Shown one piece after another: positions 30,820-39,582 of a DNA stretch of 59,612 nucleotides. A program made the position numbers and the translations under genes. Under the pieces are notes generated by a model, which was not told the DNA's origin, ran no database searches, and saw nothing but the letters and a program-made list of their open reading frames with translations. The DNA comes from Candidatus Proelusimicrobium bovinum. GTDB taxonomy: Bacteria; Elusimicrobiota; Elusimicrobia; Elusimicrobiales; Elusimicrobiaceae. Position 1 is the stretch's first letter. Every line of letters begins with the position of its first letter. The stretch lies in NCBI GenBank assembly GCA_902791965.1, contig CADAXZ010000001.1, forward strand, positions 1-59,612, written 5' to 3'.

Positions 30820-30835
30820 GTTTTCATGTGAAAAC
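30820..30835. promoter_or_regulatory. Candidate parS site D
   Basis: GTTTTCATGTGAAAAC, identical to site B, 109 bases from site C, upstream of parA. Confidence 0.68.
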
Positions 30836-31021
30836 TTTATATTAATTTGAGCAAGATTTGTTTAAGTAAACTGTCATAGTCTTCCGCTCGCGGTTTTTAC
30901 GCTTCGCGAGTTTTAAACAGTTTCACTGTTTGCCAACACCAAACACAAAAATATACGATTTGGGGTGCGTCTTTTTTATTCTCCATACGCTCCCGAAAAT
31001 GTTTCCCTCCGGTATTATAAA

Positions 31022-31045
31022 AAACCCCGTTTCAAAACGGGGTTT
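31022..31045 (-). terminator. Terminator after lepB
   Basis: AAACCCCGT (31022-31030) pairs with ACGGGGTTT (31037-31045) around a six-base loop, and on the minus strand is followed by a T-rich run. Confidence 0.88.
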
Positions 31046-31049
31046 AAAA

Positions 31050-32018
31050 CTATTTAATAAAGCCCATTCTTTTAAAAGGCCAATGTATAAACCAGGCTTT
31101 TCCTTTTATGTTTTGTTCCGGTATAGGGCCCCAAAAACGGGAATCACAAGAAAAATCTCTGTTATCGCCAACTCCCAAATAATGCCCTTGCGGTACTACA
31201 ACAGGGCCGAAATATTCTCTTAAATAAATTCCAAGTTTGTGTTCTAATTCCCTGTTTTCCCAAAGTCGTTGGTATTCTTCTTTAGTGAAAGGCAAATCCC
31301 TTTCTGTCCTTTCAATATCGGCGTAAACCTCATAAGGCTGGGTATCGGCAAGTTTCCCGTTTATAAAAACTTGTTTGTTCTTTATTTCCACAGTATCACC
31401 AGGCATACCTATTACCCTCTTTACAAAATCTCTGCCGTATTGGGATTCTCCGCAGTTAATTTGTTGTTTGCTGTCTGCTGGAAAGCGGAAAACAATAACA
31501 TCTCCTCTTTTAATATCATTAAACTTAAAGAATCTTTTATCGCTAAAAGGTAATCTTATTCCATAAGTTATTTTATTTACAAACAGATTGTCGCCTTCCA
31601 AAAGGGTATTATGCATAGAAGCAGAAGGAATTTTAAATGCTTGAATAAAAAAGAACATTACGAAAGCGGCAAAAAATGCAGCAAAATAAACTGTTTCTGC
31701 CCAATCAAGATTAAAAGCAAATATTTTTTCTTTTTTCTTTTCTTTAGATTTTTTTGCAGATGTAAAATTATAAATTGCTGCAGCGATAGAAACAGTAACT
31801 ATTAAAGAAAACATTTTAGCGCTGATTCCGCCTTCAACACCGTTTTTTGCCATAAAATTTAAAATATAAATTACTAAAGTTCCTGCTATTACGGCAAAAG
31901 AAGCATTCCAAAGAGGGAAAATATTATCTTTTATTAAAATATTCTTTTTCTTTAAAAATTTTGAGGTCTTTGCAAAAACAAAAGCAATAATGCCTGTTAT
32001 AAATAAAGTAAGTTCCAT
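31050..32018 (-). CDS. lepB: Signal peptidase I
   Basis: Cleaves signal peptides of secreted proteins at the inner membrane. The catalytic Ser is S134 in PSASM and the Lys is K200 in RDFVKRVIG, with the later GDNRDFSCDSRFWG box intact. Unlike the short Gram-positive enzymes, the protein has three N-terminal membrane helices (about 3-17, 38-56, 68-84) before the helix preceding the active site (about 108-127), giving 322 residues. AAAGGAT precedes the ATG and lies inside the end of the GT8 gene, so the GH13-GT8-lepB genes probably share a transcript. Confidence 0.94.
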   Translation of the reverse strand: MELTLFITGIIAFVFAKTSKFLKKKNILIKDNIFPLWNASFAVIAGTLVIYILNFMAKNGVEGGISAKMFSLIVTVSIAAAIYNFTSAKKSKEKKKEKIFAFNLDWAETVYFAAFFAAFVMFFFIQAFKIPSASMHNTLLEGDNLFVNKITYGIRLPFSDKRFFKFNDIKRGDVIVFRFPADSKQQINCGESQYGRDFVKRVIGMPGDTVEIKNKQVFINGKLADTQPYEVYADIERTERDLPFTKEEYQRLWENRELEHKLGIYLREYFGPVVVPQGHYLGVGDNRDFSCDSRFWGPIPEQNIKGKAWFIHWPFKRMGFIK

Positions 32019-32022
32019 TTTT

Positions 32023-32970
32023 TTATCCTTTTATTCCCATTTTCATAATAACTTTTTTATTAAGAAATTTCATTTTTATATCTACAATCTTTTGGAAAAA
32101 TCTCCATATAAAGGGTATCTTTTCTAAAAAGATTTTTATTTTAAAAAGTATAAGATATTTTTTATTGTAATTCTGGATTATAACTTCCGCTCCGCCGGCT
32201 TGCAGCCATTTTTGATAAAAGTTATCCCAATCTTTAAAGGGATAATTATCCCAAAATTTATAATTGCCCATAGCATGTAAAATTAAGGCTTGGGATGTTT
32301 TTATAGGGGAAAGTACCGGATGGCTGTTAAATTTGCGCGGCAATATTGCGGGTTTTACTTGAAATTTCTGTAAATAAAGATTTAAAATGCCTTGATCTAT
32401 CCAGCGCAGTTTATCTGCAAGGGCTTTTGTTTGCTGATAACACCAAGCACCGGCTTTTACGGGGTTTTTAATATTGGATGCGCTAAATAGGATTACGCCG
32501 GCATTAAAATTCCTTCTTGTCATATCATAACCTTCAACGGGTGCAAAAAAGTTTGATGCTACGATATTATCGTCGTGTGATATAGCAAATCCTGCTTTTT
32601 TAAATTTAAGTATATTGATAAGTTCTTTCCTTACTAAAACATCACAATCCAGCCATAAAATCTGATTAAAATCTTTTAACAGGAAAAAACATTCATATCT
32701 TGCTAAAGTCAGTTGGCTGTACCTTTTGATAGTTTTTATTGCGGCAGTTGAAAAATTAAGTTTATATTCCTTAAAAAATACCCTTCCTAAAGAGCGCAAT
32801 GCCCTTTTATTTTCTTTAGACAGATTCTGGTAAAAAATTATTATTTCCGCTTTTTTAAATAATAACGGGGAGTTTTCCTTTAAACTTAACAGGGCAACCC
32901 CTGCAGCGAAAGCAGTTTTATCATCTGTCGCCAAAACTACGGCTAAAGGTTTTTTTTGGACAGGCTGCAT
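32023..32970 (-). CDS. Glycosyltransferase family 8 protein
   Basis: Retaining glycosyltransferase using a nucleotide sugar. The metal-binding DxD is D108-C-D110 in LWLDCDVLV. The family signatures NFNAGVILF (about 168-176), WIDQGILN (about 197-204) and a C-terminal His in LHAMGNYKFW (about 235-244) are present. Length is 315 residues from the ATG at 32970; a TTG directly before it is less likely. It begins one base after the stop of the GH13 gene, and the lepB gene follows by four bases. GT8 enzymes often make LPS-core or glycogen-primer linkages; the acceptor here is not evident. Confidence 0.8.
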   Translation of the reverse strand: MQPVQKKPLAVVLATDDKTAFAAGVALLSLKENSPLLFKKAEIIIFYQNLSKENKRALRSLGRVFFKEYKLNFSTAAIKTIKRYSQLTLARYECFFLLKDFNQILWLDCDVLVRKELINILKFKKAGFAISHDDNIVASNFFAPVEGYDMTRRNFNAGVILFSASNIKNPVKAGAWCYQQTKALADKLRWIDQGILNLYLQKFQVKPAILPRKFNSHPVLSPIKTSQALILHAMGNYKFWDNYPFKDWDNFYQKWLQAGGAEVIIQNYNKKYLILFKIKIFLEKIPFIWRFFQKIVDIKMKFLNKKVIMKMGIKG

Positions 32971-32973
32971 CAA

Positions 32974-34437
32974 TTAAAAGTCCACAGAAAAGATTTTAAC
33001 TTCAAAAGGCTGCATTTCCAGCAGTACGCCTTCTTTTTTTGCTTGTGAACTTGAAAGAACAGTTTCGTTTTGTCTGAAATGCTCTTTAAGTACCATATTT
33101 TCTGCAGAAGGGACTTTGTCCAAAGGCATTATACACTTTGAAACCGCATCGCAATAGTTTATTATAACGATTTTTTGCGTTGTTTGCTGCGTCCAAGCCC
33201 AACAGAGAATATTTTTAAAGGAAAAATCTTCTTTATTTACGGGTTTAGGATTTCTTATTGTCCATTGTCCGCCGTGAAAGCATGGGCTGTCTGTGATTTC
33301 CAAGAGTTTTTTATAAAATTGGAAAGATTCTTCATCAGGCTGCCCGAAGTTTTGCCTGTACTGTATCGGCATACGGTTCTTTTTACCGTATATTTGCGAC
33401 ATAGTATAAAGCCTTGCTCCAATTAAGGTGTAAGCCGCAGCTGCAGCCGCTTTTGATTTTTCTTTGCCGAATGCCGTAACAGGGGCTTCTTCGTCGTGAT
33501 TGGCAATAAATCTTAAAGACCTTTTTTGGTATAAATGCTCTGCGTTTAAGTGGCCTTGAATATCCTGCGGGGTGGAAAAACGCAAACGGTCATAAAGGGT
33601 TTTATCGTAAGTATAATCAAAGCCCATTTCCTGTACTTCCCACTCAAGTCCCCAATAGACTTCTGCTAAAAATACAAAACCAGGGTTTTCTGCTTTTATT
33701 TCTTCTATAATTTGCGGCCAAAATTCTTCCGCCGGTGCTTGTTCTTTAACGAAAGCACCCCAAGTATCACGGAAAACTTTATTAAGCATTAAAATTACCA
33801 TATCACAGCGCAGGCCGTCGCACATAGGAACTATTTTGCGTATGATATTTTTAAGGAAATCTCTTGTTTGGGGATTAAAATGGTTTATTTGTACGCTGTC
33901 TGTCCAAGGCGGAAAGTGAGGGTCTTTGCCATGGGCGAGCCAATATCCTTTTTCCGTTTGGTAAAATAAATCTTTTTGTTTAGGTTCTTCGTCGGAATAT
34001 ACAAAAAGTTCTTTCCTTTCCAAAACCAGAGGGTTATCTTTAGAAAAATGATTTCCCGCAAAATCTAATATAAGTTGTATGCCGAAGTCATTAAGCCTTT
34101 TTTTGAGTTTTAGCAAGGCTTCATTTCCTCCCAAATTATCGTCTACGGAATAATCATAAATAGCATATTGGGAGCCTGCAATATCTTGCTTACTATATTG
34201 CGGAACGGTTTTTGCCAAATAATCATTTATTGTTTTGTCTTGCCTTGCTATTTCGCGGGAAGCGGGACTTTCTTTCCACACGCCCATAAGCCAAATAGCG
34301 TCAAAGCCGAGAGCTTTAATAGAAAAGAGTTGATCTTCAGGCATATCGGCCAAAGTTATATTTTGCCCCAATTTTTCTCTGATATGTTTCAACCAGTTTT
34401 GGGCATTTATTTCTAAAATATGGGGATTTGTGCGCAT
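32974..34437 (-). CDS. Alpha-amylase family (GH13) protein
   Basis: A 487-residue (beta/alpha)8-barrel glycosidase or transglycosidase with all four GH13 regions: DFAGNH (125-130), GLRCDM with nucleophile D212, FLAEVYW with acid/base E259, and ANHDE (312-316) with the third catalytic Asp D315. No signal peptide is seen, so it acts in the cytoplasm on alpha-glucans or short glucosides. I take the ATG at 34437 because AGAGGTG lies four bases before it; the upstream ATG has no such site. A promoter TGGACT-17-TATAAA lies at 34458-34486. It is divergent from a TreT-like gene, suggesting shared glucan or trehalose use. Confidence 0.88.
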   Translation of the reverse strand: MRTNPHILEINAQNWLKHIREKLGQNITLADMPEDQLFSIKALGFDAIWLMGVWKESPASREIARQDKTINDYLAKTVPQYSKQDIAGSQYAIYDYSVDDNLGGNEALLKLKKRLNDFGIQLILDFAGNHFSKDNPLVLERKELFVYSDEEPKQKDLFYQTEKGYWLAHGKDPHFPPWTDSVQINHFNPQTRDFLKNIIRKIVPMCDGLRCDMVILMLNKVFRDTWGAFVKEQAPAEEFWPQIIEEIKAENPGFVFLAEVYWGLEWEVQEMGFDYTYDKTLYDRLRFSTPQDIQGHLNAEHLYQKRSLRFIANHDEEAPVTAFGKEKSKAAAAAAYTLIGARLYTMSQIYGKKNRMPIQYRQNFGQPDEESFQFYKKLLEITDSPCFHGGQWTIRNPKPVNKEDFSFKNILCWAWTQQTTQKIVIINYCDAVSKCIMPLDKVPSAENMVLKEHFRQNETVLSSSQAKKEGVLLEMQPFEVKIFSVDF

Positions 34438-34457
34438 AAACACCTCTGGATACATAT

Positions 34458-34486
34458 TTTATATCACTTTATGTAAGAAAAGTCCA
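34458..34486 (-). promoter_or_regulatory. Promoter of the GH13-GT8-lepB genes
   Basis: On the minus strand TGGACT (plus 34481-34486) and TATAAA (plus 34458-34463) are spaced by 17 bases, giving a leader of about 15 bases with the AGAGGTG ribosome-binding site. Confidence 0.65.
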
Positions 34487-34573
34487 TATTTTAAAATGAG
34501 AATTATAAAAAACTACTGCAGTTTATCGGAAGATTAAACAATAAGGCATTTTATTAACGGGGATAAAAAAGTA

Positions 34574-34588
34574 TATAATAAATCTATG
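34574..34588 (+). promoter_or_regulatory. -10 element placed for a leaderless TreT-like mRNA
   Basis: TATAAT at 34574-34579 is followed by exactly six bases and then the ATG at 34586. No ribosome-binding site lies upstream, so transcription should begin at the start codon itself. No strong -35 is seen (TTATTA at 34551-34556). Confidence 0.5.
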
Positions 34589-35764
34589 CAATCTTTGGAT
34601 ATTTTGGCAAAATCCTATGCTGTTCCTGTTGAAACTCTTAAACGGGAATATTCTTCTTTTTCTGATTTCAAACTTGTTATGCTTACTGCGGCTTCATTTG
34701 GCAGCGGAGTAAGCGAACTCGTTTGTACTTTGCAAAAATATTTCACGGAACTTGGCTTAAACAGCAGTTGGCTTTCGGTTAAAGCGGATAAAGAATTTTT
34801 TGTTTTAAGTAAAAAAATAACGGATGCTTTATCTTTAAGTTTGCATAATGTTTCGCATAGGGATTTGGAAAGATTTAAAGAACTTTCATTATCTTTACAG
34901 ATTCCTTCTGAGGCCGATGTGTTATATTTACACGATTTCCACGCGCTTATTGCGGCTTCTCATATTAAGAATGCCAAAAAAATTTACCGCTGCCATTTTG
35001 ATATTTCCCGTGCGAATATGGAAGTTTGGACTTTCCTTAAGCCATATATAGAAGCCTGCGACGAAATTATTTTTACCTCGCCGGAATGCCACCGTCCTTT
35101 AAATAAAAAAGCAGATTATATTTTGCCTTCGATAGATCCTTGCTGTGTAAAAAATACGGTTGTTGCAAAAAAAGATTATTTAAAAGTTTTAAATTGCTTT
35201 AATATTGCGTCAAATAAACCTTTAATTTTGCAGGTTTCGCGTTTTGACAGGGTTAAAGATCCTTTTGGTTTAATAGATGTTTTTCGCGAAGTCCGCAAAG
35301 ATTATCCTTGTACTTTAGTTTATGCCGGCGGTTTTGCTCCCGATGATATAAATGCGGCCGCCCTTTATGAAGAACTAAAACAATATTCACAGGGGGAAAA
35401 AGATATTATTTTGCTTTCTATTAACCGCCGTGATTATGAAATATCTGCCCTTCAAAGTGCGGCCGATGTAATAGTACAAAAAAGTTTTAGTGAAAGTTTT
35501 GGCTTAAGCATTACCGAAGCCCTTTGGAAAACAAAACCGGTAGCGGCAAGCGATGTAGGCGGTATAAGGAAGCAAATAATCAATAATAAAACAGGTCTTT
35601 TATGTAAAGATAAGGAAAGTTTTACCGCGGCGGTGCTTCGTCTTTTACAGGATAAATCCTTAAGTTTAAGATTAGCGGAAAACGGCCATAATTTTGTTAA
35701 GGAAAAATTTCTAATTACTCGTGAACTTAAAGAACATACAGAAATTTTCAAAAAGATAGTATAA
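34586..35764 (+). CDS. GT4 family glycosyltransferase, trehalose synthase (TreT)-like
   Basis: A 392-residue GT-B glycosyltransferase. The middle block KIYRCHFDISRAN...FLKPYIEACDEIIFTSP (132-165) and PSIDP (181-185) followed by VKN closely resemble TreT, which makes trehalose reversibly from NDP-glucose and glucose. The C-terminal GT4 part has VSRFDRVKDP (about 214-223) and the E-x7-E nucleotide-sugar motif SESFGLSITEAL (about 303-314). The N-terminal 30 residues are extra. Trehalose production is inferred from family resemblance; other nucleotide-sugar acceptors are possible. Its stop codon lies inside a TATAAT that may begin the ATP synthase operon. Confidence 0.72.
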   Translation: MQSLDILAKSYAVPVETLKREYSSFSDFKLVMLTAASFGSGVSELVCTLQKYFTELGLNSSWLSVKADKEFFVLSKKITDALSLSLHNVSHRDLERFKELSLSLQIPSEADVLYLHDFHALIAASHIKNAKKIYRCHFDISRANMEVWTFLKPYIEACDEIIFTSPECHRPLNKKADYILPSIDPCCVKNTVVAKKDYLKVLNCFNIASNKPLILQVSRFDRVKDPFGLIDVFREVRKDYPCTLVYAGGFAPDDINAAALYEELKQYSQGEKDIILLSINRRDYEISALQSAADVIVQKSFSESFGLSITEALWKTKPVAASDVGGIRKQIINNKTGLLCKDKESFTAAVLRLLQDKSLSLRLAENGHNFVKEKFLITRELKEHTEIFKKIV

Positions 35765-35796
35765 TGGAATTAAGGTCCTTTTGGGAATAAAATATT

Positions 35797-36012
35797 ATGA
35801 TAAACAGGCAAGACCATTTACTTATAGCCGGTTTGGGCATTCAGTTTGCAGTAATAATGTGTATAGGTTCTTTCGGCGGGTATTATCTTGATAAAAAATT
35901 AGGGACTTTACCGGTTTTTATTCTTACGGGCAGCGCTTTGGCTTTTGCCTTGGCTTTATATATAATGGTGCGCAGTGCAAAAGCCTATGTGGATAAGGAA
36001 CAAAAGAAATGA
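35797..36012 (+). CDS. AtpZ/AtpI-like ATP synthase assembly protein
   Basis: A 71-residue protein with two membrane helices (about 10-30 and 39-58), the usual first gene of the operon. AtpI/AtpZ helps c-ring assembly or Mg2+ entry in the family; that role is inferred here. GGGA and a potential -10 (TATAAT, 35760-35765, overlapping the treT-like stop) precede it. Its stop overlaps atpB by four bases (ATGA). Confidence 0.75.
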   Translation: MINRQDHLLIAGLGIQFAVIMCIGSFGGYYLDKKLGTLPVFILTGSALAFALALYIMVRSAKAYVDKEQKK

Positions 36013-36767
36013 TAGATATTTCGGAAATTTTAGCACATCATATTTTAGACCATCGCATTTTTGATATCAGCCTTGGAAGTTTTTCTTTTCATATAACACA
36101 GCATATGTTTTATATGTTTGTCATAACGATAATATTATTAAATGTGATAGTCTTTTTCGCACATAAAAAATTCGGCAAAGTAAGAACTTTTCTGGAGATG
36201 TTTGTGTCTTTTGTGCGTGATGAAATCGCAATACCTAATTTAGGGGAAAAGGAAGGCCGCAAACTTACGCCGTTTTTTTGTACTATGCTGATATTTCTTT
36301 TAGCTGCCAACTATATCGGTATGCTGCCGGGTGCAAGGACAATTACTTCCAATATTTCCGTAACGGGCGGTATGGCAATTTTAAGTTTATGCGTAATTAT
36401 GGGTTTAAGCATAAAAGAAAACGGCCCTATCGGATGCCTTAAAACTTTTATTCCTGGCGGTGTTCCGGCGTGGCTTATACCGCTTTTATTTCCGTTAGAG
36501 ATTATAAGTTTATTCATAAAAATATTTGTATTGGCTGTCCGTCTTTTTGCTAATATGACGGCAGGGCATATTATCCTTATAGGATTGTTCTCTTTCATTT
36601 TTATAATGGGGGAACGCAGCATTGTGCAAGGTTATGGTACGGCAGGTCCTGTCCTTGCGATGACGCTTTTTGTTAGTATCCTTGAATTGCTTGTGGCTGC
36701 AATACAGGCTTATGTGTTTACATTACTTACGGCCATATTTGCAGGATTACAAATGCATTCACATTAA
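36009..36767 (+). CDS. atpB: ATP synthase subunit a
   Basis: Membrane stator subunit forming the ion half-channels. The 252 residues have about six membrane helices, the essential Arg in LAVRLFANMTAGH (about 176-188), and the C-terminal helix with the Gln/Glu stretch AAIQAYVFTLLTAIF. Length is normal. Located second in the operon, overlapping the atpZ-like gene by four bases and ending 19 bases before atpE. Confidence 0.96.
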   Translation: MIDISEILAHHILDHRIFDISLGSFSFHITQHMFYMFVITIILLNVIVFFAHKKFGKVRTFLEMFVSFVRDEIAIPNLGEKEGRKLTPFFCTMLIFLLAANYIGMLPGARTITSNISVTGGMAILSLCVIMGLSIKENGPIGCLKTFIPGGVPAWLIPLLFPLEIISLFIKIFVLAVRLFANMTAGHIILIGLFSFIFIMGERSIVQGYGTAGPVLAMTLFVSILELLVAAIQAYVFTLLTAIFAGLQMHSH

Positions 36768-36786
36768 CTTACGGAGGATTAAAATT

Positions 36787-37011
36787 ATGGAACTTGAAGT
36801 ACTTAAATATATCGGCTCTGGTTTAGGTGCAGGATTAGCAGTAATCGGGGCAGGCTTAGGTATCGGTAAAATCGGTGCGGCAGCTTTAGATGCGGCAGCC
36901 CGCCAGCCGGAAGTAGCAGGCATAACAAGAATTACTATGATTATCGCTGCTGCTTTGGTAGAAGGTGCAACCTTCTTCGCGTTGGTAATCTGCTTAATGA
37001 TGGTTTTATAA
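36787..37011 (+). CDS. atpE: ATP synthase subunit c
   Basis: Rotor ring subunit, 74 residues, two helices joined by the polar RQPE loop (39-42). The ion-carrying residue is E59 in ALVEGATFF. The first helix has I and K where the Na+-binding Gln of sodium-type c subunits would be, and Gly follows E59 where sodium types have Ser, so proton coupling is more likely. I place the start at 36787 because GGAGGA (36773-36778) precedes it and the longer reading runs back through atpB. Confidence 0.95.
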   Translation: MELEVLKYIGSGLGAGLAVIGAGLGIGKIGAAALDAAARQPEVAGITRITMIIAAALVEGATFFALVICLMMVL

Positions 37012-37029
37012 TAAAACACAAAGGATTGT

Positions 37030-37524
37030 ATGGACAAATTATTACAACCCGATATAGGGTTAATGTTTTGGACGGCACTTAATTTCCTTATACTTGCTTT
37101 TCTCTTGGCTAAATTTGCTTGGAAGCCTTTAATGAAGGCGCTTGACGACAGAGAAAGGAAAATTAAGGAAGATATTGCCTCTGCCAATAAAGCCAAAGAG
37201 GATGCCCAAGCCATAAAACAGGAATTGGAAAAATCCTTAGCCGATGCGGCGCAGGAAAGTTCCAAAAGGCTTCAAGAAGCATCACAGGCCGGTTTAAAAC
37301 AAAGAGAAACCATAATTGCACAGGCAAAAGAAGATGCGCAAACTCTTATCAGCCAAGCCAAGGCAGAAATTGAAGCCGAAACCCAAAAAGCCATAGAAGC
37401 CGTAAAGAAAGAAGTTATAGACATGACCTTGCTTGCGGCAAAAAAGATTATCGGCAAAGAGGCAGATAAAGCCTCTAACGAGCAACTGATAGAAGATTTG
37501 CTAAAGGATATAAAAGTTAAATGA
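37030..37524 (+). CDS. atpF: ATP synthase subunit b
   Basis: Peripheral stalk subunit: one N-terminal membrane helix (about 11-28) and a long Lys/Glu/Ala-rich coiled coil (about 35-164). Length 164 matches family. The stop overlaps the atpH start by four bases (ATGA). AAAGGA precedes the ATG. Confidence 0.94.
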   Translation: MDKLLQPDIGLMFWTALNFLILAFLLAKFAWKPLMKALDDRERKIKEDIASANKAKEDAQAIKQELEKSLADAAQESSKRLQEASQAGLKQRETIIAQAKEDAQTLISQAKAEIEAETQKAIEAVKKEVIDMTLLAAKKIIGKEADKASNEQLIEDLLKDIKVK

Positions 37525-38051
37525 AAGCAAATAGTTCCGTTCTTGCCAAACGCTACGCAAAAGCCTATGACAGCCTTGCGCAGGGTAATGCTTTGGCAAA
37601 AGTGAATATGACTCTTTTTAAAGATGTTTTATCCGCACTTAAACCTGCGGAAAACTATCTTAATAATCCTACTATACCGTCTTCGGTAAAGTTGGAAATT
37701 GTTTCCAAACTTTGCTCGGAAAATAATCAAGCGGGTAATTTTGTAAAAACGCTTATTTCAGCAGGGAGATACTATCTTTCTGCGGAAATTGAGAAAGAAA
37801 TTCAAAATCTTCTTGATATGCGTTTAGGCATAAAAAGAGTTACGGTAACTTGTGCAGAGGAAATGACAGAATCTGAAAAAATCAGGCTTAAAAATTATTT
37901 GAGCAAATATTTCAATAGTGTTGTTGAGTTGGATTTTAATACGGATGCTTCGCTTTTAAGCGGCATAACCGTACGCTGCGGGGATATTTTAATAGACGGT
38001 AGTGCCTCGGGGCGGCTTAAACAAATGGCAAAAATTTTAACGGAAAGGTAG
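37521..38051 (+). CDS. atpH: ATP synthase subunit delta
   Basis: Links the F1 head to the b stalk. The 176 residues have the N-terminal helical bundle ([12 protein letters not shown] at 8-19) and the C-terminal [21 protein letters not shown] motif (about 148-168) diagnostic of OSCP/delta. Overlaps atpF by four bases and precedes atpA by four. Confidence 0.93.
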   Translation: MKANSSVLAKRYAKAYDSLAQGNALAKVNMTLFKDVLSALKPAENYLNNPTIPSSVKLEIVSKLCSENNQAGNFVKTLISAGRYYLSAEIEKEIQNLLDMRLGIKRVTVTCAEEMTESEKIRLKNYLSKYFNSVVELDFNTDASLLSGITVRCGDILIDGSASGRLKQMAKILTER

Positions 38052-38055
38052 AAAT

Positions 38056-39582
38056 ATGGGTATAAGACCGGAAGAAATAACCTCTATCATCAAGGAAAAA
38101 ATAAACAATTTTGTACCCCAGACACAAACGGAAGAAGTAGGTACTGTAATTAGTGTAGGCGACGGTATAGCCAGAATTTACGGGCTTAATAAAGCGGTAG
38201 CGGGCGAACTTTTAGATTTTCAAAGCGGTATCAAGGGTATGGTAATGAACCTTGAATACGATAATATCGGCTGCGTGCTTATGGGCCCTGATACTGAGGT
38301 AAAAGAAGGCGACAGCGTAAAAAGAACGGGCAAAGTTATCAGTATTCCCGTAGGCGAAGCGCTTTTGGGGCGTGTTGTAAACCCTTTAGGACAGCCGCTT
38401 GACGGTAAAGGTGCAGTAAATACAACGGATTTTCGCCCTATGGAAGTTGTAGCCCCTGGCGTAGTTGAACGCCAGCCTGTTAAACAGCCTTTACAAACAG
38501 GCTTAAAAGCCGTTGATGCCATGGTGCCTATCGGTAAAGGACAAAGGGAACTTATTATAGGCGACAGGCAAACAGGCAAAACGGCAGTTGCCATTGATGC
38601 TATTATTAATCAAAAACAACAGGGCGAAGGCGTAATTTGTATTTATGTTGCCATCGGGCAAAAACAAAGTACCGTAGCGCAGGTAGTGCAAACTTTAACG
38701 GATTTTGGTGCTATGTCTTATACAATAGTCGTAGCGGCAAATGCCTCTGATCCTGCCTCTCTGCTTTATGCCGCCCCTTATGCAGGATGTGCTATGGGAG
38801 AGTATTTTATGTGGAAGGGTAAAGATGTTCTTATTGTCTATGACGACCTTTCCAAACATGCACAGGCATATAGGGAAATGTCCTTGCTGTTAAGGCGTCC
38901 GCCAGGCCGTGAGGCTTACCCTGGAGATGTTTTTTATCTCCATTCAAGGCTTTTGGAAAGGGCCTGCAAATTGAGTGAAAAGAACGGCGGAGGTTCTTTA
39001 ACGGCTTTGCCTATTATTGAAACTCAGGCCAACGATATTTCCGCTTATATTCCTACGAATGTTATTTCCATTACCGACGGGCAAATTTACCTTGATGCTA
39101 ACTTGTTCCGCAGCGGTGTAAAGCCTGCCATTGATGTCGGTTTTTCAGTTTCGCGTGTAGGGGGAAGCGCACAAAAGAAAACAATGCGCAAAGTTTCAGG
39201 TACATTAAGGATTGATCTTGCACAATATCAGGAACTTGAATCTTTTGCACAATTCGGCTCTGAATTGGATAAAGAATCCCAACTACAACTTGCCCGCGGA
39301 CAAAGAATGAAAGAAATTCTAAAGCAGTCGCAATACAGCCCTATGCTTGCCGAAGAACAGGTTTTAGTTCTTTTTGCCGGTACAAAGGGTTATGTAGATA
39401 ATATTTCCGTAAATTCTGTTTTACCTTATCAGAAAGAACTTTTAACCTTTGTTAAATCTTCCCATCCGGAACTTTTAAAAGAAATTGCCGCTGCTTCTTT
39501 AAGCGGTATCAGCGAAGAACTTGAACAAAAGATAATTTCTGTATTGGAAGAATTTAAGAAACTTTTTAAGGAGAATAAATAA
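38056..39582 (+). CDS. atpA: ATP synthase subunit alpha
   Basis: Non-catalytic nucleotide-binding subunit of F1. The 508 residues contain Walker A GDRQTGKT near 169-176, the VYDDLSKHA segment and the [17 protein letters not shown] stretch with the arginine finger region downstream ([10 protein letters not shown]). Length is standard. Its stop directly abuts the hldD start, and an AGGAGAATAAATAA ribosome-binding context for that gene lies inside the atpA end. Confidence 0.97.
   Translation: MGIRPEEITSIIKEKINNFVPQTQTEEVGTVISVGDGIARIYGLNKAVAGELLDFQSGIKGMVMNLEYDNIGCVLMGPDTEVKEGDSVKRTGKVISIPVGEALLGRVVNPLGQPLDGKGAVNTTDFRPMEVVAPGVVERQPVKQPLQTGLKAVDAMVPIGKGQRELIIGDRQTGKTAVAIDAIINQKQQGEGVICIYVAIGQKQSTVAQVVQTLTDFGAMSYTIVVAANASDPASLLYAAPYAGCAMGEYFMWKGKDVLIVYDDLSKHAQAYREMSLLLRRPPGREAYPGDVFYLHSRLLERACKLSEKNGGGSLTALPIIETQANDISAYIPTNVISITDGQIYLDANLFRSGVKPAIDVGFSVSRVGGSAQKKTMRKVSGTLRIDLAQYQELESFAQFGSELDKESQLQLARGQRMKEILKQSQYSPMLAEEQVLVLFAGTKGYVDNISVNSVLPYQKELLTFVKSSHPELLKEIAAASLSGISEELEQKIISVLEEFKKLFKENK

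Larger units (their letters stand above)
30697..31021. other. Gene-free region between parA and lepB
   Basis: Beyond parS-like sites C and D it holds AT-rich repeats (30730-30780), then a GC-richer patch with hairpins: CTCGCG/CGCGAG (30886-30911) and AAACAGT/ACTGTTT (30914-30930). No gene or known RNA family is recognised. Confidence 0.5.

Noticed and set aside
36670-36786. N-terminal extension of AtpE upstream of 36787
   Set aside because: It runs through the end of atpB, lacks a ribosome-binding site, and the start at 36787 has GGAGGA.
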